The notes under the pieces are model-generated. The model saw only the letters and a list, made by a program, of their open reading frames with translations, was not told where the DNA came from and did not search any database. Positions 9,047 to 18,710 of a stretch of 64,000 nt of DNA are shown here, one piece after another; position 1 is the stretch's first letter; every line of letters starts with the position of its first letter. The position numbers and the translations under genes were made by a program. Origin of the DNA: JALOLV01 sp046295175. Its GTDB lineage: Bacteria; Bacteroidota; Bacteroidia; Cytophagales; Spirosomataceae. The stretch is from contig JBKBNY010000001.1 in the NCBI GenBank assembly GCA_046295175.1, positions 1 to 64,000 of the forward strand, given 5' to 3'.

Positions 9047-9442
9047 ATGCAATCTTACCCTTTTTTATCAACCAATCAATACCTCAATTTTCTCAGAATC
9101 ACCCTCGGACTCATGATGATGGCACACGGAGCCGCCAGACTTTACGTTGGCTCGGTTGGTGATTTTGGAGCTTTTCTCAACTCAAAAGGCTTTATCATTG
9201 GGCCACTATTGGCTTGGAGCATCACACTTTTCGATTTAATTGGTGGAGCAGTCTTGGCATTGGGATATTTCCGAAAAATCATCAGTGCAGGTTTTATCTT
9301 TGTCTTGATGATGGGGATATTCTTGGTACATATCCAAAACGGATGGTTTGTGGTCGGGCATCAATCAGGCGGAATCGAATACAGTGTTTTACTCATCATT
9401 TGCTTTTTGCTAATAGCTTCAACAAAAAAAGCCAATGAATAA
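9047..9442 (+). CDS. DoxX-family membrane protein 1
   Basis: A 131-residue protein with four hydrophobic segments and the DoxX pattern: a first helix with HGAARLY, GDFGAFLNSKGF, a second helix around the acidic residue in LFDLIGGAVLALGYFRK, and a terminal VLLIICFLL helix. DoxX proteins are small quinone-linked or thiol-stress membrane proteins of poorly known function. It overlaps the next DoxX gene by 8 bp (ATGAATAA), implying translational coupling. The two proteins align over most of their length, so they are a tandem duplication. Confidence 0.8.
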   Translation: MQSYPFLSTNQYLNFLRITLGLMMMAHGAARLYVGSVGDFGAFLNSKGFIIGPLLAWSITLFDLIGGAVLALGYFRKIISAGFIFVLMMGIFLVHIQNGWFVVGHQSGGIEYSVLLIICFLLIASTKKANE

Positions 9443-9815
9443 CCGTATTCTCACTCTCCAAAACACAATTATTCTACTACGTTTCGGCATAGCATTGGTA
9501 TTTTTTCTTCATGCAGTTGTCAGAATTTACAACGGTACAATTCCTCGTTTCGGAGAATTCCTTTCGGCAAAGGGTTTGCCAATAGGTATAACTTTAGTTT
9601 GGGTAATCACTTTTTATGAAATAATCGGAAGTATCTTGCTTGCCATTGGCGTACTTAGAAGATGGATTGCTGCCGGATTTATATTAATACTTCTGGTAGG
9701 AATTGTGCTTATTCATGCTCAATTGGGTTGGTTTGTGGGTGAGCATGGCACAGGTGGAGTCGAATACAGTTTTATTTTGATAATTGGTTTAATGGTATTG
9801 ATGGCTGAAGACTGA
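9435..9815 (+). CDS. DoxX-family membrane protein 2
   Basis: A 126-residue protein and tandem paralogue of the preceding gene. Shared positions include HA-VRIY-G, FGEFLSAKGLPIG, the acidic residue in TFYEIIGSILLAIGVLRR and the GGVEYSFIL terminal helix. The two may form a hetero-oligomeric membrane complex, inferred from the overlap and duplication. It is followed by a shared bidirectional hairpin with the convergent hemB gene. Confidence 0.8.
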   Translation: MNNRILTLQNTIILLRFGIALVFFLHAVVRIYNGTIPRFGEFLSAKGLPIGITLVWVITFYEIIGSILLAIGVLRRWIAAGFILILLVGIVLIHAQLGWFVGEHGTGGVEYSFILIIGLMVLMAED

Positions 9816-9819
9816 AAGA

Positions 9820-9854
9820 ATCGGTGATAGAAAGAAGAATTCTCTATCACCGAT
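9820..9854. terminator. Bidirectional hairpin between doxX2 and hemB
   Basis: A perfect 12-bp inverted repeat, ATCGGTGATAGA (9820-9831) with TCTATCACCGAT (9843-9854), lies between converging genes. T tracts are weak on both sides. Confidence 0.6.
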
Positions 9855-9863
9855 AATGATTTA

Positions 9864-10841
9864 TCAACTATGCTTCAAAATGGCATACTCTTTAGCAAAA
9901 TAACTCAAAATCACCTTCGCTCCTGCCCTACGGATACTCAAAAGCATTTCGAGCATGGCCTTTTGTCCATCGAGCCAACCATTGGCTGCGGCGGCTTTAA
10001 TCATGGCATATTCGCCCGAAACATTGTAAGCCGCAATCGGTAAATTAAAATTATCGCTCATGGTTTTGATGACATCCAAATACGAAAAAGCAGGCTTAAC
10101 CATCAAAAAATCAGCCCCTTCTTCAACATCCAGCTGCCCTTCGATGAGTGCCTCACGAACATTTGCAGGATTCATCTGATACGTTTTCTTGTCGCCGAAT
10201 TTCGGAGCCGAATCTAAAGCATCTCTAAACGGTCCGTAAAATGCACTGGCATATTTGGCGGTGTAAGACATTATCGAGACATCCGAAAATCCCTCGTCAT
10301 CGAGTAACTCTCGGATATATCCAACACGGCCATCCATCATATCCGACGGCCCAATGATGTCGGCACCCGCACGAGCTTGAGCTAAAGCCATTTTACCCAA
10401 AATATCGAGGGTTTCATCATTCAGAATCTTACCGTTTTCGACCAATCCATCGTGACCATCGCTGCTGTATGGGTCCATCGCTACATCGGTCATCAGTGCT
10501 AATTCAGGAAATTTATCTTTGATGGCTTTCAAAGAATTGATGTACAAAGTATTTGGATTATGGCTTTCGGTAGCAAATTTATCTTTTTTAGATTCGGGAT
10601 AATTCGGAAATAAGCAGATTGATTTAATACCTAAATCGGTTATTTCTTTGATTTCTTCGAGCAATGTATCCAACGAAAAACGATAAATACCCGGCATTGA
10701 TTTTACTTCATTCTTCACTCCTTGGCCTTCCATGACAAACATCGGAAAGATAAAATCATTGATAGAAAGGCTGGTTTCTTGTACTAAATCACGTATTGCC
10801 GAGCTTTTACGGTTTCTTCGTGGGCGGTGATTGATAATCAT
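9864..10841 (-). CDS. hemB: Delta-aminolevulinic acid dehydratase (porphobilinogen synthase)
   Basis: A 325-residue cytosolic enzyme that condenses two 5-aminolevulinate molecules to porphobilinogen in tetrapyrrole (heme) synthesis. The family signature is plain from the start (RPRRNRKSSAIRDLVQET, FIFPMFV). Substrate and metal regions include DVAMDPYSSDGHDG, in which metal-binding cysteines of the zinc form are replaced, GADIIGPSDMMDGR, SYTAKYASAFYGPFRDA with the first active-site Lys, and FLMVKPAFSYLD with the Schiff-base Lys near 248. Length is normal. The absence of the Cys-rich zinc triad suggests a magnesium-type enzyme. It appears monocistronic, with a -7 element upstream. Confidence 0.96.
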   Translation of the reverse strand: MIINHRPRRNRKSSAIRDLVQETSLSINDFIFPMFVMEGQGVKNEVKSMPGIYRFSLDTLLEEIKEITDLGIKSICLFPNYPESKKDKFATESHNPNTLYINSLKAIKDKFPELALMTDVAMDPYSSDGHDGLVENGKILNDETLDILGKMALAQARAGADIIGPSDMMDGRVGYIRELLDDEGFSDVSIMSYTAKYASAFYGPFRDALDSAPKFGDKKTYQMNPANVREALIEGQLDVEEGADFLMVKPAFSYLDVIKTMSDNFNLPIAAYNVSGEYAMIKAAAANGWLDGQKAMLEMLLSIRRAGAKVILSYFAKEYAILKHS

Positions 10842-10879
10842 AATACTGTCGATTGAGCTATAAACTTAAAATTATAAAG

Positions 10880-10887
10880 CAAAATTA
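10880..10887 (-). promoter_or_regulatory. hemB: -7 promoter element for hemB
   Basis: On the minus strand TAATTTTG (10887-10880) fits TAnnTTTG and lies about 40 bp upstream of the hemB ATG. No good -33 element is seen. Confidence 0.4.
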
Positions 10888-10904
10888 AGGCTTTAACTGC
10901 GGTG

Positions 10905-11112
10905 TGGTTCAGGGTTCTTTAATTTAATTTATTTTTAGAATATTCAATTTATACTGAAAATACAATCAAAATAATATTTACAATTACTTCAAATTATTTA
11001 TATTAAATTGTATAAATTATTATTCTAATATATTCAACTTTATTAATTTATTCAATGTAAATAATTAATACAATTTTATTAAAATATAAAGTATAAATAA
11101 TAATTTCAAAAT
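10905..11112. repeat. Extremely AT-rich low-complexity intergenic stretch
   Basis: About 200 bp is almost entirely A and T, with many overlapping variants of AATTATTTATATTAAATTGT and TATTCTAATATATTCA. It carries no open frame of note. It separates hemB from the LON-domain gene. Confidence 0.6.
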
Positions 11113-11119
11113 ATACAAT

Positions 11120-11746
11120 CTAAAACGAAAGGGGGTCGAGGTTTTTGAAATGACCGTTCATAGCGATTCTATCTTTGGTTCTTTCAACTTCTGTAACTAC
11201 TGGAATTATGCGTTCGAGGTGTTCGATAAGTCTAATTTGGCGGCCAGTCTCGGTCGGGATTGTCAGCAATTCGTATTCTTCGGATTGCGAAAGTCCAATT
11301 TTATGGGCGATTCGGTAGCTAAATGGCTGGTAAAATGATTTATTGTAATCTACTTTTACTTTGAGAATTTTGTAAAGTTTTTCGACTAATGACTGTAGAT
11401 AGGGATTTACCTCTTCGGATAAATCTTCGTTATCAATAAAAACTACATCTCCACCAGCGTACAATTTATCATCCATCGGGTTCTGAAAATCAGTAATTCT
11501 GAATATCCTCAAACCACGAGTTTTGATGTCCATGCGTCCGTTTTCGTAGCGTTTTGAAAGCTCAACGACTTTCATCTCGGTACCGTATCCGAGCAGGCGA
11601 TTATTGATAAAAGGGGGTATTCCGAAAGTTTGACCCGTTTCGAGGCACTCATTTATCAGTTGTCGGTAACGAGGCTCAAAAATATGAAGATTGAGGTCTT
11701 CGTGCGGGTAAGCGACTAAATTGAGAGGAAAAAATGGGAGTTTCAT
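11120..11746 (-). CDS. LON peptidase substrate-binding domain protein
   Basis: A 208-residue protein consisting of the N-terminal (substrate-binding, PUA-like) domain of Lon protease without the AAA or peptidase domains. It begins LPFFPLNLVAYPHEDLNLHIFEPRYRQLINECLETG, the hallmark of the stand-alone LON family, and continues with KGLRIFRI-like strands (TRGLRIFRI) and a helical C-terminus. Its function is unproven; such proteins are thought to bind unfolded protein. ATG at 11746 is used rather than a TTG one codon earlier. It is followed in the same direction by gldH after ricT but has its own region. Confidence 0.85.
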   Translation of the reverse strand: MKLPFFPLNLVAYPHEDLNLHIFEPRYRQLINECLETGQTFGIPPFINNRLLGYGTEMKVVELSKRYENGRMDIKTRGLRIFRITDFQNPMDDKLYAGGDVVFIDNEDLSEEVNPYLQSLVEKLYKILKVKVDYNKSFYQPFSYRIAHKIGLSQSEEYELLTIPTETGRQIRLIEHLERIIPVVTEVERTKDRIAMNGHFKNLDPLSF

Positions 11747-11818
11747 CAAAAATTCGGATTTTGTGTTTGCGGCTTCGGGTTAATACTCGACTCGAAACAC
11801 AAAACCCGAAACCATGTA

Positions 11819-12304
11819 TTATTGTTTTACTACTTTTTCAACATTAATTCCGACAGAAAGAATCCCAACGAGTGGGTCTTGACGCATATATTGTTTGAGT
11901 AGCATTTTATATTTCCCTTTTTTGGGGAATTTTATATTTTTCAAAGTCAATATTTTATGGTCGAAGAGGTCGCCGAGTCCTTCGCCAAGTGGTTTGCCAG
12001 TTTTTTGGTCGAATAAAATTAATTCTTCGAGTTTAGAACTGAGCAATTTACCCCTATCATCGTACAATTCGCGGGTAAGGTAAAGGTTGTAGTAAGGGTA
12101 CTGTACGGCATTGCGAACCAAGTACGAAACATTATAAGTAAGCGTTTCGTCTTTGACTTCAAAGCTAAAAGCAGGCACTTGTTTGATATACCAATTGCCA
12201 TCTTTGATGTCTTCATGCCCTTTCCAAATCGAATTGTCTTCGCACGAAAACATCGAGAACACAAGGGTCATTGAAAGTAAAGAGGCAAACAAATATTTTT
12301 TCAT
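11819..12304 (-). CDS. gldH: Gliding motility lipoprotein GldH
   Basis: A 161-residue lipoprotein. The lipobox is at FSMFSC (Cys about 21), and the mature start EDNSIWKGHEDIKDGNWY matches the GldH family. The rest is a beta-sandwich (VSYLVRNAVQYPYYNLYLTREL...). GldH is needed for gliding in Flavobacterium and is widespread in Bacteroidota. It overlaps the ricT stop by one base (TAATG), showing translational coupling. The gene pair ricT-gldH is a familiar arrangement in the phylum. Confidence 0.88.
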   Translation of the reverse strand: MKKYLFASLLSMTLVFSMFSCEDNSIWKGHEDIKDGNWYIKQVPAFSFEVKDETLTYNVSYLVRNAVQYPYYNLYLTRELYDDRGKLLSSKLEELILFDQKTGKPLGEGLGDLFDHKILTLKNIKFPKKGKYKMLLKQYMRQDPLVGILSVGINVEKVVKQ

Positions 12305-13809
12305 TATTCAGATTTTTTCTTTTTATTTTTCCAATACTTATTCTTGTTGTTGCCCTGCTTTGGCTGGTTTTCGCCACCCTGTGCCTGAGGTTTTTCAGCT
12401 TGATTCTGCGGCTTTGGCTGTTGTTGAGGCGGCTGCTGATTACCTTTAGGTTGCTGCTTTTGCCCTTGATTTGGGTGTTGATTATTTGGCTTTTGATTCG
12501 GCTGCCCAGGCTGCTGATTATTCGGTTTTGGACCTTGGTTCGATTGAGCCGTAGGCTGAATATTCTGGTTTTTCTGAGCGGATGATTGGTTATTATTTTG
12601 CGGTCGCTGCTGATTTTGATTTGGCTGCGACTTCTGGTTATTCGGATTGTTCTGCTGCTTTTGGTTTTGATTGTTGTTCTGATTTGACTTGCGTTTATCT
12701 TGCAAACGTTTATCGAATCGAGCTAAATCGCTATTCTTAGGTAGTTTTTCTAAGATACTATCTGGCAACGACAAATCATCGAGGGCTTTAGGAATCAATC
12801 CGCTCTCATTCATTTCGACGATTTCTAACACTTTCGGAATCGGAAGTGAGTGCCAGTTAGAATCATTATGGTAACTAAACCACATGATTTTGCGGAAAAT
12901 ATCCGTTTTTTGGAGCAATGCCTCGCCTTTCTCTGTTTTGAGTGGTTTCTCTATTTGCGGAATATCACTCAAGGCATCCATATAAGTTTCAAGCTCATAA
13001 TTGAGGCAACATTTCAATCGCCCGCACTGGCCCGAAAGTTTAGTAGGATTCAAACTCAGGTTCTGATAACGTGCCGCCGAGGTCGGAATCGCCTTGAAAT
13101 CCGTCAACCAAGTCGAGCAGCAAAGTTCACGTCCGCAAGAACCAATCCCTCCTACTCGGGCGGCTTCTTGGCGTAAACTGATTTGTCGCATCTCGACTCT
13201 AATCTTGAATTCGCTGGCCAAAACTTTAATCAATTCACGGAAATCTACACGGTCATCGGCCGAATAATAGAACGTAGCCTTGGTATTATCTGACTGAAAC
13301 TCTACATCCGAAACCTTCATTTGAAGTTTCAATTCTTTGGCTATTTCACGGACACGGTACATCGTCGGCAAGTCACGGTTGATTGCCTGTTCGTGTTTTT
13401 CCATGTCTTTTTCAGTAGCTTTACGGAGGATTTTCTTGATTTCGTCGTTATCGACAAAACTCTTTTTTATCATCTGCAAGCGTACTAATTCGCCTTGCAA
13501 AGAAACCGTACCGATGTGATAGCCCGTTGGCATTTCGCAAACTACGAAGTCGCCAGTGTAGAGTTCGAGCTGATTAGAATTGCGGAAATATTCTTTACGA
13601 CCACCTTTAAATTTGACTTCTACAACATCATAACGCATCGTGGTCGGAACATCCATGTTCGACAACCAATCAAAAACGTTCATTTTATTGCAACCGCCAG
13701 TTCCGCACGCTCCGTTGTTATTGCATCCGCCTACGTGGTTCGATTTTTCTTTATTATTTATTGCTTTTACAGAGCCACAACCGCCTGTACTACATGATTT
13801 ACAACCCAT
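12304..13809 (-). CDS. ricT: PSP1-domain protein, RicT/YaaT-like
   Basis: A 501-residue cytosolic protein. It begins with Cys-rich motifs (GCKSCSTGGCG and GGCNNNGACGTGGC, residues 3-42), then the PSP1 domain (about 60-300) with the paired cysteine motifs GSCGRELCCSTWL and SGQCGRLKCCLNYE. In Bacillus the RicT protein binds an iron-sulfur cluster with RicA and RicF and acts on RNA maturation; the role in Bacteroidota is not known. The last 130 residues are a disordered Gln/Asn/Pro tail ending in a Lys-rich stretch, absent in Bacillus. It is translationally coupled to gldH. Confidence 0.85.
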   Translation of the reverse strand: MGCKSCSTGGCGSVKAINNKEKSNHVGGCNNNGACGTGGCNKMNVFDWLSNMDVPTTMRYDVVEVKFKGGRKEYFRNSNQLELYTGDFVVCEMPTGYHIGTVSLQGELVRLQMIKKSFVDNDEIKKILRKATEKDMEKHEQAINRDLPTMYRVREIAKELKLQMKVSDVEFQSDNTKATFYYSADDRVDFRELIKVLASEFKIRVEMRQISLRQEAARVGGIGSCGRELCCSTWLTDFKAIPTSAARYQNLSLNPTKLSGQCGRLKCCLNYELETYMDALSDIPQIEKPLKTEKGEALLQKTDIFRKIMWFSYHNDSNWHSLPIPKVLEIVEMNESGLIPKALDDLSLPDSILEKLPKNSDLARFDKRLQDKRKSNQNNNQNQKQQNNPNNQKSQPNQNQQRPQNNNQSSAQKNQNIQPTAQSNQGPKPNNQQPGQPNQKPNNQHPNQGQKQQPKGNQQPPQQQPKPQNQAEKPQAQGGENQPKQGNNKNKYWKNKKKKSE

Positions 13810-14018
13810 TTCAAACGTTGAATTAGTGAATTAGTGCCGTATTCGGAATTAAAAAAGTGGATAATAGTTTGTTATCAGAAAACCGTTAATCACCGATGAA
13901 CGAACGATTTACAATCAACAAACAGCAAATTATCCCCTAAATTTCACATAATTCTTTGATAAACTACAATATTCTAACACAAATATACAACCAAATGTTG
14001 TTCTGCGAAAAGAATAAT

Positions 14019-17000
14019 TTAGTTAGTACAGCCCACAATGAATGTTTGGAAGACTCCGCCGCTATCCACTTTAAATCCTGGATTTAGAATTATAGCTTTA
14101 GATGCAGTAAAGTTTACCCTTGCGTTTGGCTCGATTGTAGAAGTCGAGTTTAGGATTCCGTTTACTGAAACATTATAATTTTGGTTGCTCAAATAGGTCT
14201 CGGTTGTGGTGAGGGTTTCGACACATTTCTTGATGCTTCCGCTCGAAGAGATATTACCTGCATAGTCATAAGCCTGAATGTGTAAATCTTTAATCATTTG
14301 ATTTGCCATTCCGGTTAAAACAACGGTTGTCTCATTGGGAGGTAATGTCGCAAAAAGAATACCATTCAGAAAGACTTTGTATTCGGTCACAGCAACGTTA
14401 TCGGTAGAAGATGACCAAGATAGAATCAGGTCTGAATTATTGGTACTTACAGAGATATTCGTTGGTACTGATGGTGGTAAAATGTCTGTTGTACAATCAA
14501 GAAATTTAGCATCAGCAAAGTTTCCGTGGTCACAATAATAATTATCTTGTCCGATATTCGATTCTAATTTAATCTGGCTATGCCCTTCCACATCCAAGTC
14601 TATCAAAACTCCATTTGAATTCGTATAAAGTGTTGGTGATTCATACGTCAAAACATTATCTAAATATACCCTAAAAACTACCGAGCCGCACGTATTTTGG
14701 GTCATTTCATCATCAATTCCGATAACAGCTTTAAATCTCTTCACATTTGGCAGAATATCAAAAACAGCTTCCGAATTTGCGTGCATCGATAATCCTTTGG
14801 GGTACGTAACATTATTGATTTTCAGCGGATTATTGTCATAACTAATATCTTTTTTAACATAATCTGGTCCATCTGAATTGATTGAAACCCAGTTTAGGTC
14901 CGATAAATAGGTTGTTCCGCTACAATCTTGAGGCAGCTGAAACGTTACCGTCATTTCGTTGCTCAATTCTGAGACATTACCTGCAATATCGCGGGCTAAG
15001 AGTGTAAATCTGTAGGTTTGACCTATGGTTAAATTATAAAAACGATAACTCAAAACATCATGATGGAATACTCCGATACTAACGCCATTTCTGAATAATT
15101 CGTAGGTAGAAATTGCTTGGTTATCGGTCGATGGCTCCCAATTAATTATCAAACTATTATCGGTTTGTGGTCGTGCCGACACTATCACGGGAGTCGTTGG
15201 AGGAGTATTATCGGTAATTGTGCTGCAATTAGCATAAATATCCTTGTAAAAAACTGTTGATAAGCCATGGGCATCTGTAACCGTTAGGGTAATCCTATAA
15301 TAATAAATATGCTCGTCGCATGGCAATGGGTCGAGGTTTGTATTAGAATTATTGCTGTAATAAGTTTGTACCGGATGCGAATGGGTATTGTGATGCAAAT
15401 AGACTTCCCATTTGTAGGTAAAATTATTTGGACTTTCTAAATCAAGTACATTGGCCGATAAATTAACTGTGGTGTTAGAGTTGTTAAATTTATCAAGAGC
15501 ATCAATACTCGTTGATACAATAGTTGGTGGTGTATTATTAAGCGATATTTTAATCGTTGTAGTTGCCGTTTGTCCTTGGTTATCGGTTACAGTGAGGGTC
15601 ACATCAAACGATACCACATCACTGTTAGAGGTAGTAAAAGCGTGCGAAGGTGTGGCACCTGATGCTGTAGTACCATCGCCAAAATCCCAAAAATATGTCA
15701 GCCCAGCATTTTCGGGGTCGGTAGAGGTTGTTCCGTCAAATTGAACGGTTAACGGACTAAATCCGTACAGATTTGAAGCCTCGATTCGGGCAGTTGGTGG
15801 TAAATTACCACTGTAAATAATTTTTGAAACAGTACCTGTTATGATATTGCAAATATAAATATAACCATCAGTGGGGTTATACGCCATGCAAGAAATACCC
15901 GTAGGAGTATCACCTATTGCATTTACTCCCATGGGATTCATACTTCCATCAAACATCACACTTTTTATCCAGCCTGGGTCGTGGTCGGCAAAGAAATAAG
16001 AATTATGATATTGTTCAGGATAAATATCCCCTTCATACCAAACTCCACCAATCACAGCTCCGCCAATAAAATCAAAACCTGTAAACTCAGGAGAGCCGAT
16101 TGTGTAAATCTGTCCGTTTTTATAAGTACGAGGCATTTGACCTCGATAGTCAATGATGGGCAGTTTATGGTTGGCTGGAATGTAAGTGGGTTCGTTATAG
16201 CCGGGCATATAATCCATACCTTCGTAATGAGGCCACCCAAAATTTTGTCCACCAGCACTTGCGATATTGATTTCTTCGTTGGTGGCCATTCCGACATCAC
16301 CAAAGATAATCAAACCGGGGTTTCCTTCTTCGATATTGTGCGAACCCGAATTAGGCTTAACCGTAAATCTAAAAGAATTTCTATGCCCGAGTGTCCAAAC
16401 TCGTGAACTCGCCGAACGGGGTTCGTTGGGTCTATAAAAAGGATTGGAAGCCAAACCATCACCATTGATTGGCGAAATACGTAAGATTTTACCCGTGTAA
16501 GAACTATCAATTTGTGAGCGATACGCTCCTATGTTTTCGTAAGGTTTCAGAATACCTTTTGCCTCTGATTGGTCGGCCATGGTGTATTCATTATGACCGG
16601 TATCCCATCCACCTGCAAAGGCTCCATCACCAATTGAAACCAAAAGTGAGCCATCTGTACCAAAACCGAGTGTTCCAAGTCCATGACTAACATACAATAC
16701 AGGAATTCCTGTTGTTTTCGATTCTCCAATTAATATTTGTCGAGAATTATAATCCGTTGTAGTAAAATTTGTACTCGATTGAGCAGTATATCGCGTAACT
16801 CGGCCAATTGTAGCTTGTGGAATATCTACCGAGTCAACATTATTTGGGGAATATTCGGGAGTTCCGAAGTAATTTAGGTAATGACCATCTACTGTGTAAA
16901 GCAAATAGAAATAACCGTTTGTGCTGAATTCGGGGTCGAGTGCAAAGCCAATTAGACCGTGTTCGTTCCAATCACCGACCTCTTCGTGAATATCAATGAG

Positions 17001-17219
17001 AGGATTCGGTAGTTTTTGTCCATTTTGATAAATCCAGACCTTACCACCTTTTTCCCAAACATACATTTTGCCTTGGTTATCGAAGGTGAGTCCGACAGGT
17101 AAAACTAAATCAGTAGCTATACTTAGCTCGGCAAAATTGCCTTGAGCAAGTAGTTTATTAGGGCTAATTGCGAGTAAGATATACGCAATTAGACATAGTC
17201 TTTGTAAAGTTTTTGTCAT
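14019..17219 (-). CDS. Secreted PQQ-type sugar dehydrogenase with PKD, Fn3 and NPCBM domains
   Basis: A 1066-residue exported protein. After a signal peptide (about 1-25) comes a glucose/sorbosone dehydrogenase beta propeller (about 30-475; EHGLIGFALDPEF, GDGAFAGGWDTGHNEY, LGHRNSFRFTV, GGQNFGWPHYEG), which oxidises sugars using PQQ. Then two PKD-like domains (about 478-665, YFWDFGDGTTASG), a fibronectin III domain (about 672-765), an NPCBM carbohydrate-binding domain (about 770-915, YPKGLSMHANSEAVFDI, FRVYLD), a second Fn3 (about 918-1000) and the same C-terminal stack domain as the protein at 381 (AIILNPGFKVDSGGVF...GC). It probably acts at the cell surface on polysaccharides. Confidence 0.87.
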   Translation of the reverse strand: MTKTLQRLCLIAYILLAISPNKLLAQGNFAELSIATDLVLPVGLTFDNQGKMYVWEKGGKVWIYQNGQKLPNPLIDIHEEVGDWNEHGLIGFALDPEFSTNGYFYLLYTVDGHYLNYFGTPEYSPNNVDSVDIPQATIGRVTRYTAQSSTNFTTTDYNSRQILIGESKTTGIPVLYVSHGLGTLGFGTDGSLLVSIGDGAFAGGWDTGHNEYTMADQSEAKGILKPYENIGAYRSQIDSSYTGKILRISPINGDGLASNPFYRPNEPRSASSRVWTLGHRNSFRFTVKPNSGSHNIEEGNPGLIIFGDVGMATNEEINIASAGGQNFGWPHYEGMDYMPGYNEPTYIPANHKLPIIDYRGQMPRTYKNGQIYTIGSPEFTGFDFIGGAVIGGVWYEGDIYPEQYHNSYFFADHDPGWIKSVMFDGSMNPMGVNAIGDTPTGISCMAYNPTDGYIYICNIITGTVSKIIYSGNLPPTARIEASNLYGFSPLTVQFDGTTSTDPENAGLTYFWDFGDGTTASGATPSHAFTTSNSDVVSFDVTLTVTDNQGQTATTTIKISLNNTPPTIVSTSIDALDKFNNSNTTVNLSANVLDLESPNNFTYKWEVYLHHNTHSHPVQTYYSNNSNTNLDPLPCDEHIYYYRITLTVTDAHGLSTVFYKDIYANCSTITDNTPPTTPVIVSARPQTDNSLIINWEPSTDNQAISTYELFRNGVSIGVFHHDVLSYRFYNLTIGQTYRFTLLARDIAGNVSELSNEMTVTFQLPQDCSGTTYLSDLNWVSINSDGPDYVKKDISYDNNPLKINNVTYPKGLSMHANSEAVFDILPNVKRFKAVIGIDDEMTQNTCGSVVFRVYLDNVLTYESPTLYTNSNGVLIDLDVEGHSQIKLESNIGQDNYYCDHGNFADAKFLDCTTDILPPSVPTNISVSTNNSDLILSWSSSTDNVAVTEYKVFLNGILFATLPPNETTVVLTGMANQMIKDLHIQAYDYAGNISSSGSIKKCVETLTTTETYLSNQNYNVSVNGILNSTSTIEPNARVNFTASKAIILNPGFKVDSGGVFQTFIVGCTN

Positions 17220-17310
17220 CAGGAATATTGTTTGTCTATCGTGGATAAAATAAAGTTGAATTCAGAATTTAGGATTTTATACGCTTGTGGGGGTATTTTG
17301 TAACCATTTC

Positions 17311-17338
17311 AATAAAATAGTCGGTAAATAACCGACTA
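17311..17338 (-). terminator. Terminator of purD
   Basis: On the minus strand TAGTCGGT pairs with ACCGACTA around a 5-nt loop (17338-17318), followed by TTTTATT. The left arm includes the purD stop codon. Confidence 0.65.
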
Positions 17339-18646
17339 CTTCGAATAAGCAAGTAAGTCTTTACCGATGTCTTTTCGATAATATTTACCTTTATACTTAA
17401 TTTTTTTAGCCATTTTCTGCGACTTCTTAATGGCAGCCTCCATTGTGCGGGCCATACCTGTGAGAGCCATTACTCTACCTCCATTTGTAACTACTTGTGA
17501 GGACGATTCTTGGACAGAATCGGTTGCAATTAGTTTAGTGCCAGCATGAAAAATTATACAATCTTTGTCGGCAGCAGGAATATCCATCACATCGCCTTTG
17601 CGATAATCTTCAGGGTAGCCTTTGGCAACAACTACGCTCGTCACCGCCGATTTTGGATTGATGCTAAACTTAACTTTATCTAACTTACCATCGGCTGTTG
17701 CTTTAAATAATTTTACCAAGTCGTTTTTGATACGAGGAATCACCACTTCGGTTTCGGGGTCGCCCATACGAGCGTTGTATTCAATCACGTAAGGCTCGCC
17801 ATCTACATTCATCAATCCAATAAAAATAAAGCCTACGTATTTGATGCCCTCGGCTTGCAAACCTGCTAAAGTTGGTTTTACCACTCTATCTTCGACTTTC
17901 TGAATAAACGCTGCATCGGCAAATGGAACTGGCGATACCGCCCCCATTCCGCCCGTATTCAGACCCGTATCTCCTTCGCCAATTCTTTTATAGTCTTTTG
18001 CTTCGGGCAGAATCTTATAGTTTTTGCCATCCGAAAGTACAAATACCGAAAGTTCGATTCCCGATAAGTACTGCTCAACCAAAACTTTGCTACTGGCATC
18101 GCCAAACTTAGCTTCGGCGAGCATTTCGACCAATGTTTTCTTGGCTTCGGCGAGTTCGTTGGTGATGATTACCCCTTTTCCAGCAGCCAAACCATCTGCT
18201 TTGAGAACAAATGGAGCTTTTTGTATTTCTAAGTATTTCAGACCATCTTCGAGCGTATCTTTGGTAAATGTAGCCGATGCTCCGCAAGGGATTCCGTATT
18301 TTACCATAAAATTTTTAGAGAAATCTTTGCTACCTTCGAGCATTGCTCCCTTAGCATCTGGCCCGATGATTCTTACTTTGCGAAGTTCTTTTTTGCTTTT
18401 AAAATAATCAACAATTCCTTTTACGAGAGGTTCTTCGGGACCCACAACCACCAATCCGATTTCGTTTTCGATAACCGCTTTGCCGATTCCATCAAAATCT
18501 GAAACAGCCAATGGCAAATTTGTTGCGATTTGGGCAGTGCCGGCATTTCCGGGGGCTACAAAAAGTTTTTCGGTGAGTTTTGATTGTGCAATTTTCCAAG
18601 TGAAGGTATGCTCACGTCCGCCTGAGCCAATGATAAGGATATTCAT
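17336..18646 (-). CDS. purD: Phosphoribosylamine-glycine ligase (GAR synthetase)
   Basis: A 436-residue cytosolic enzyme for step two of purine synthesis, ligating glycine to 5-phosphoribosylamine with ATP. Signatures are the N-terminal MNILIIGSGGREHTFTWK, VVVGPEEPLVKGIVDYF, the ATP-grasp region (FVLKADGLAAGKGVIIT about 150-166), the GD-GLNTGGMGAVSP loop and YNARMGDPETEVV near the metal site. The ATG at 18646 is chosen; a longer frame adds 22 residues with no family match. Together with purF at 58257 it shows a scattered purine pathway. Confidence 0.96.
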   Translation of the reverse strand: MNILIIGSGGREHTFTWKIAQSKLTEKLFVAPGNAGTAQIATNLPLAVSDFDGIGKAVIENEIGLVVVGPEEPLVKGIVDYFKSKKELRKVRIIGPDAKGAMLEGSKDFSKNFMVKYGIPCGASATFTKDTLEDGLKYLEIQKAPFVLKADGLAAGKGVIITNELAEAKKTLVEMLAEAKFGDASSKVLVEQYLSGIELSVFVLSDGKNYKILPEAKDYKRIGEGDTGLNTGGMGAVSPVPFADAAFIQKVEDRVVKPTLAGLQAEGIKYVGFIFIGLMNVDGEPYVIEYNARMGDPETEVVIPRIKNDLVKLFKATADGKLDKVKFSINPKSAVTSVVVAKGYPEDYRKGDVMDIPAADKDCIIFHAGTKLIATDSVQESSSQVVTNGGRVMALTGMARTMEAAIKKSQKMAKKIKYKGKYYRKDIGKDLLAYSK

Positions 18647-18710
18647 CGAATGTGTATTTGTCTTTGGTAATTTTGAAGTACAAAAGTCGTGAAGTTTTGG
18701 GAGAATTACC

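Noticed and set aside
12271..12585. Leu-rich plus-strand frame
   Set aside because: It is the antisense of the Gln/Asn/Pro codon tail of ricT, which produces long false hydrophobic frames.
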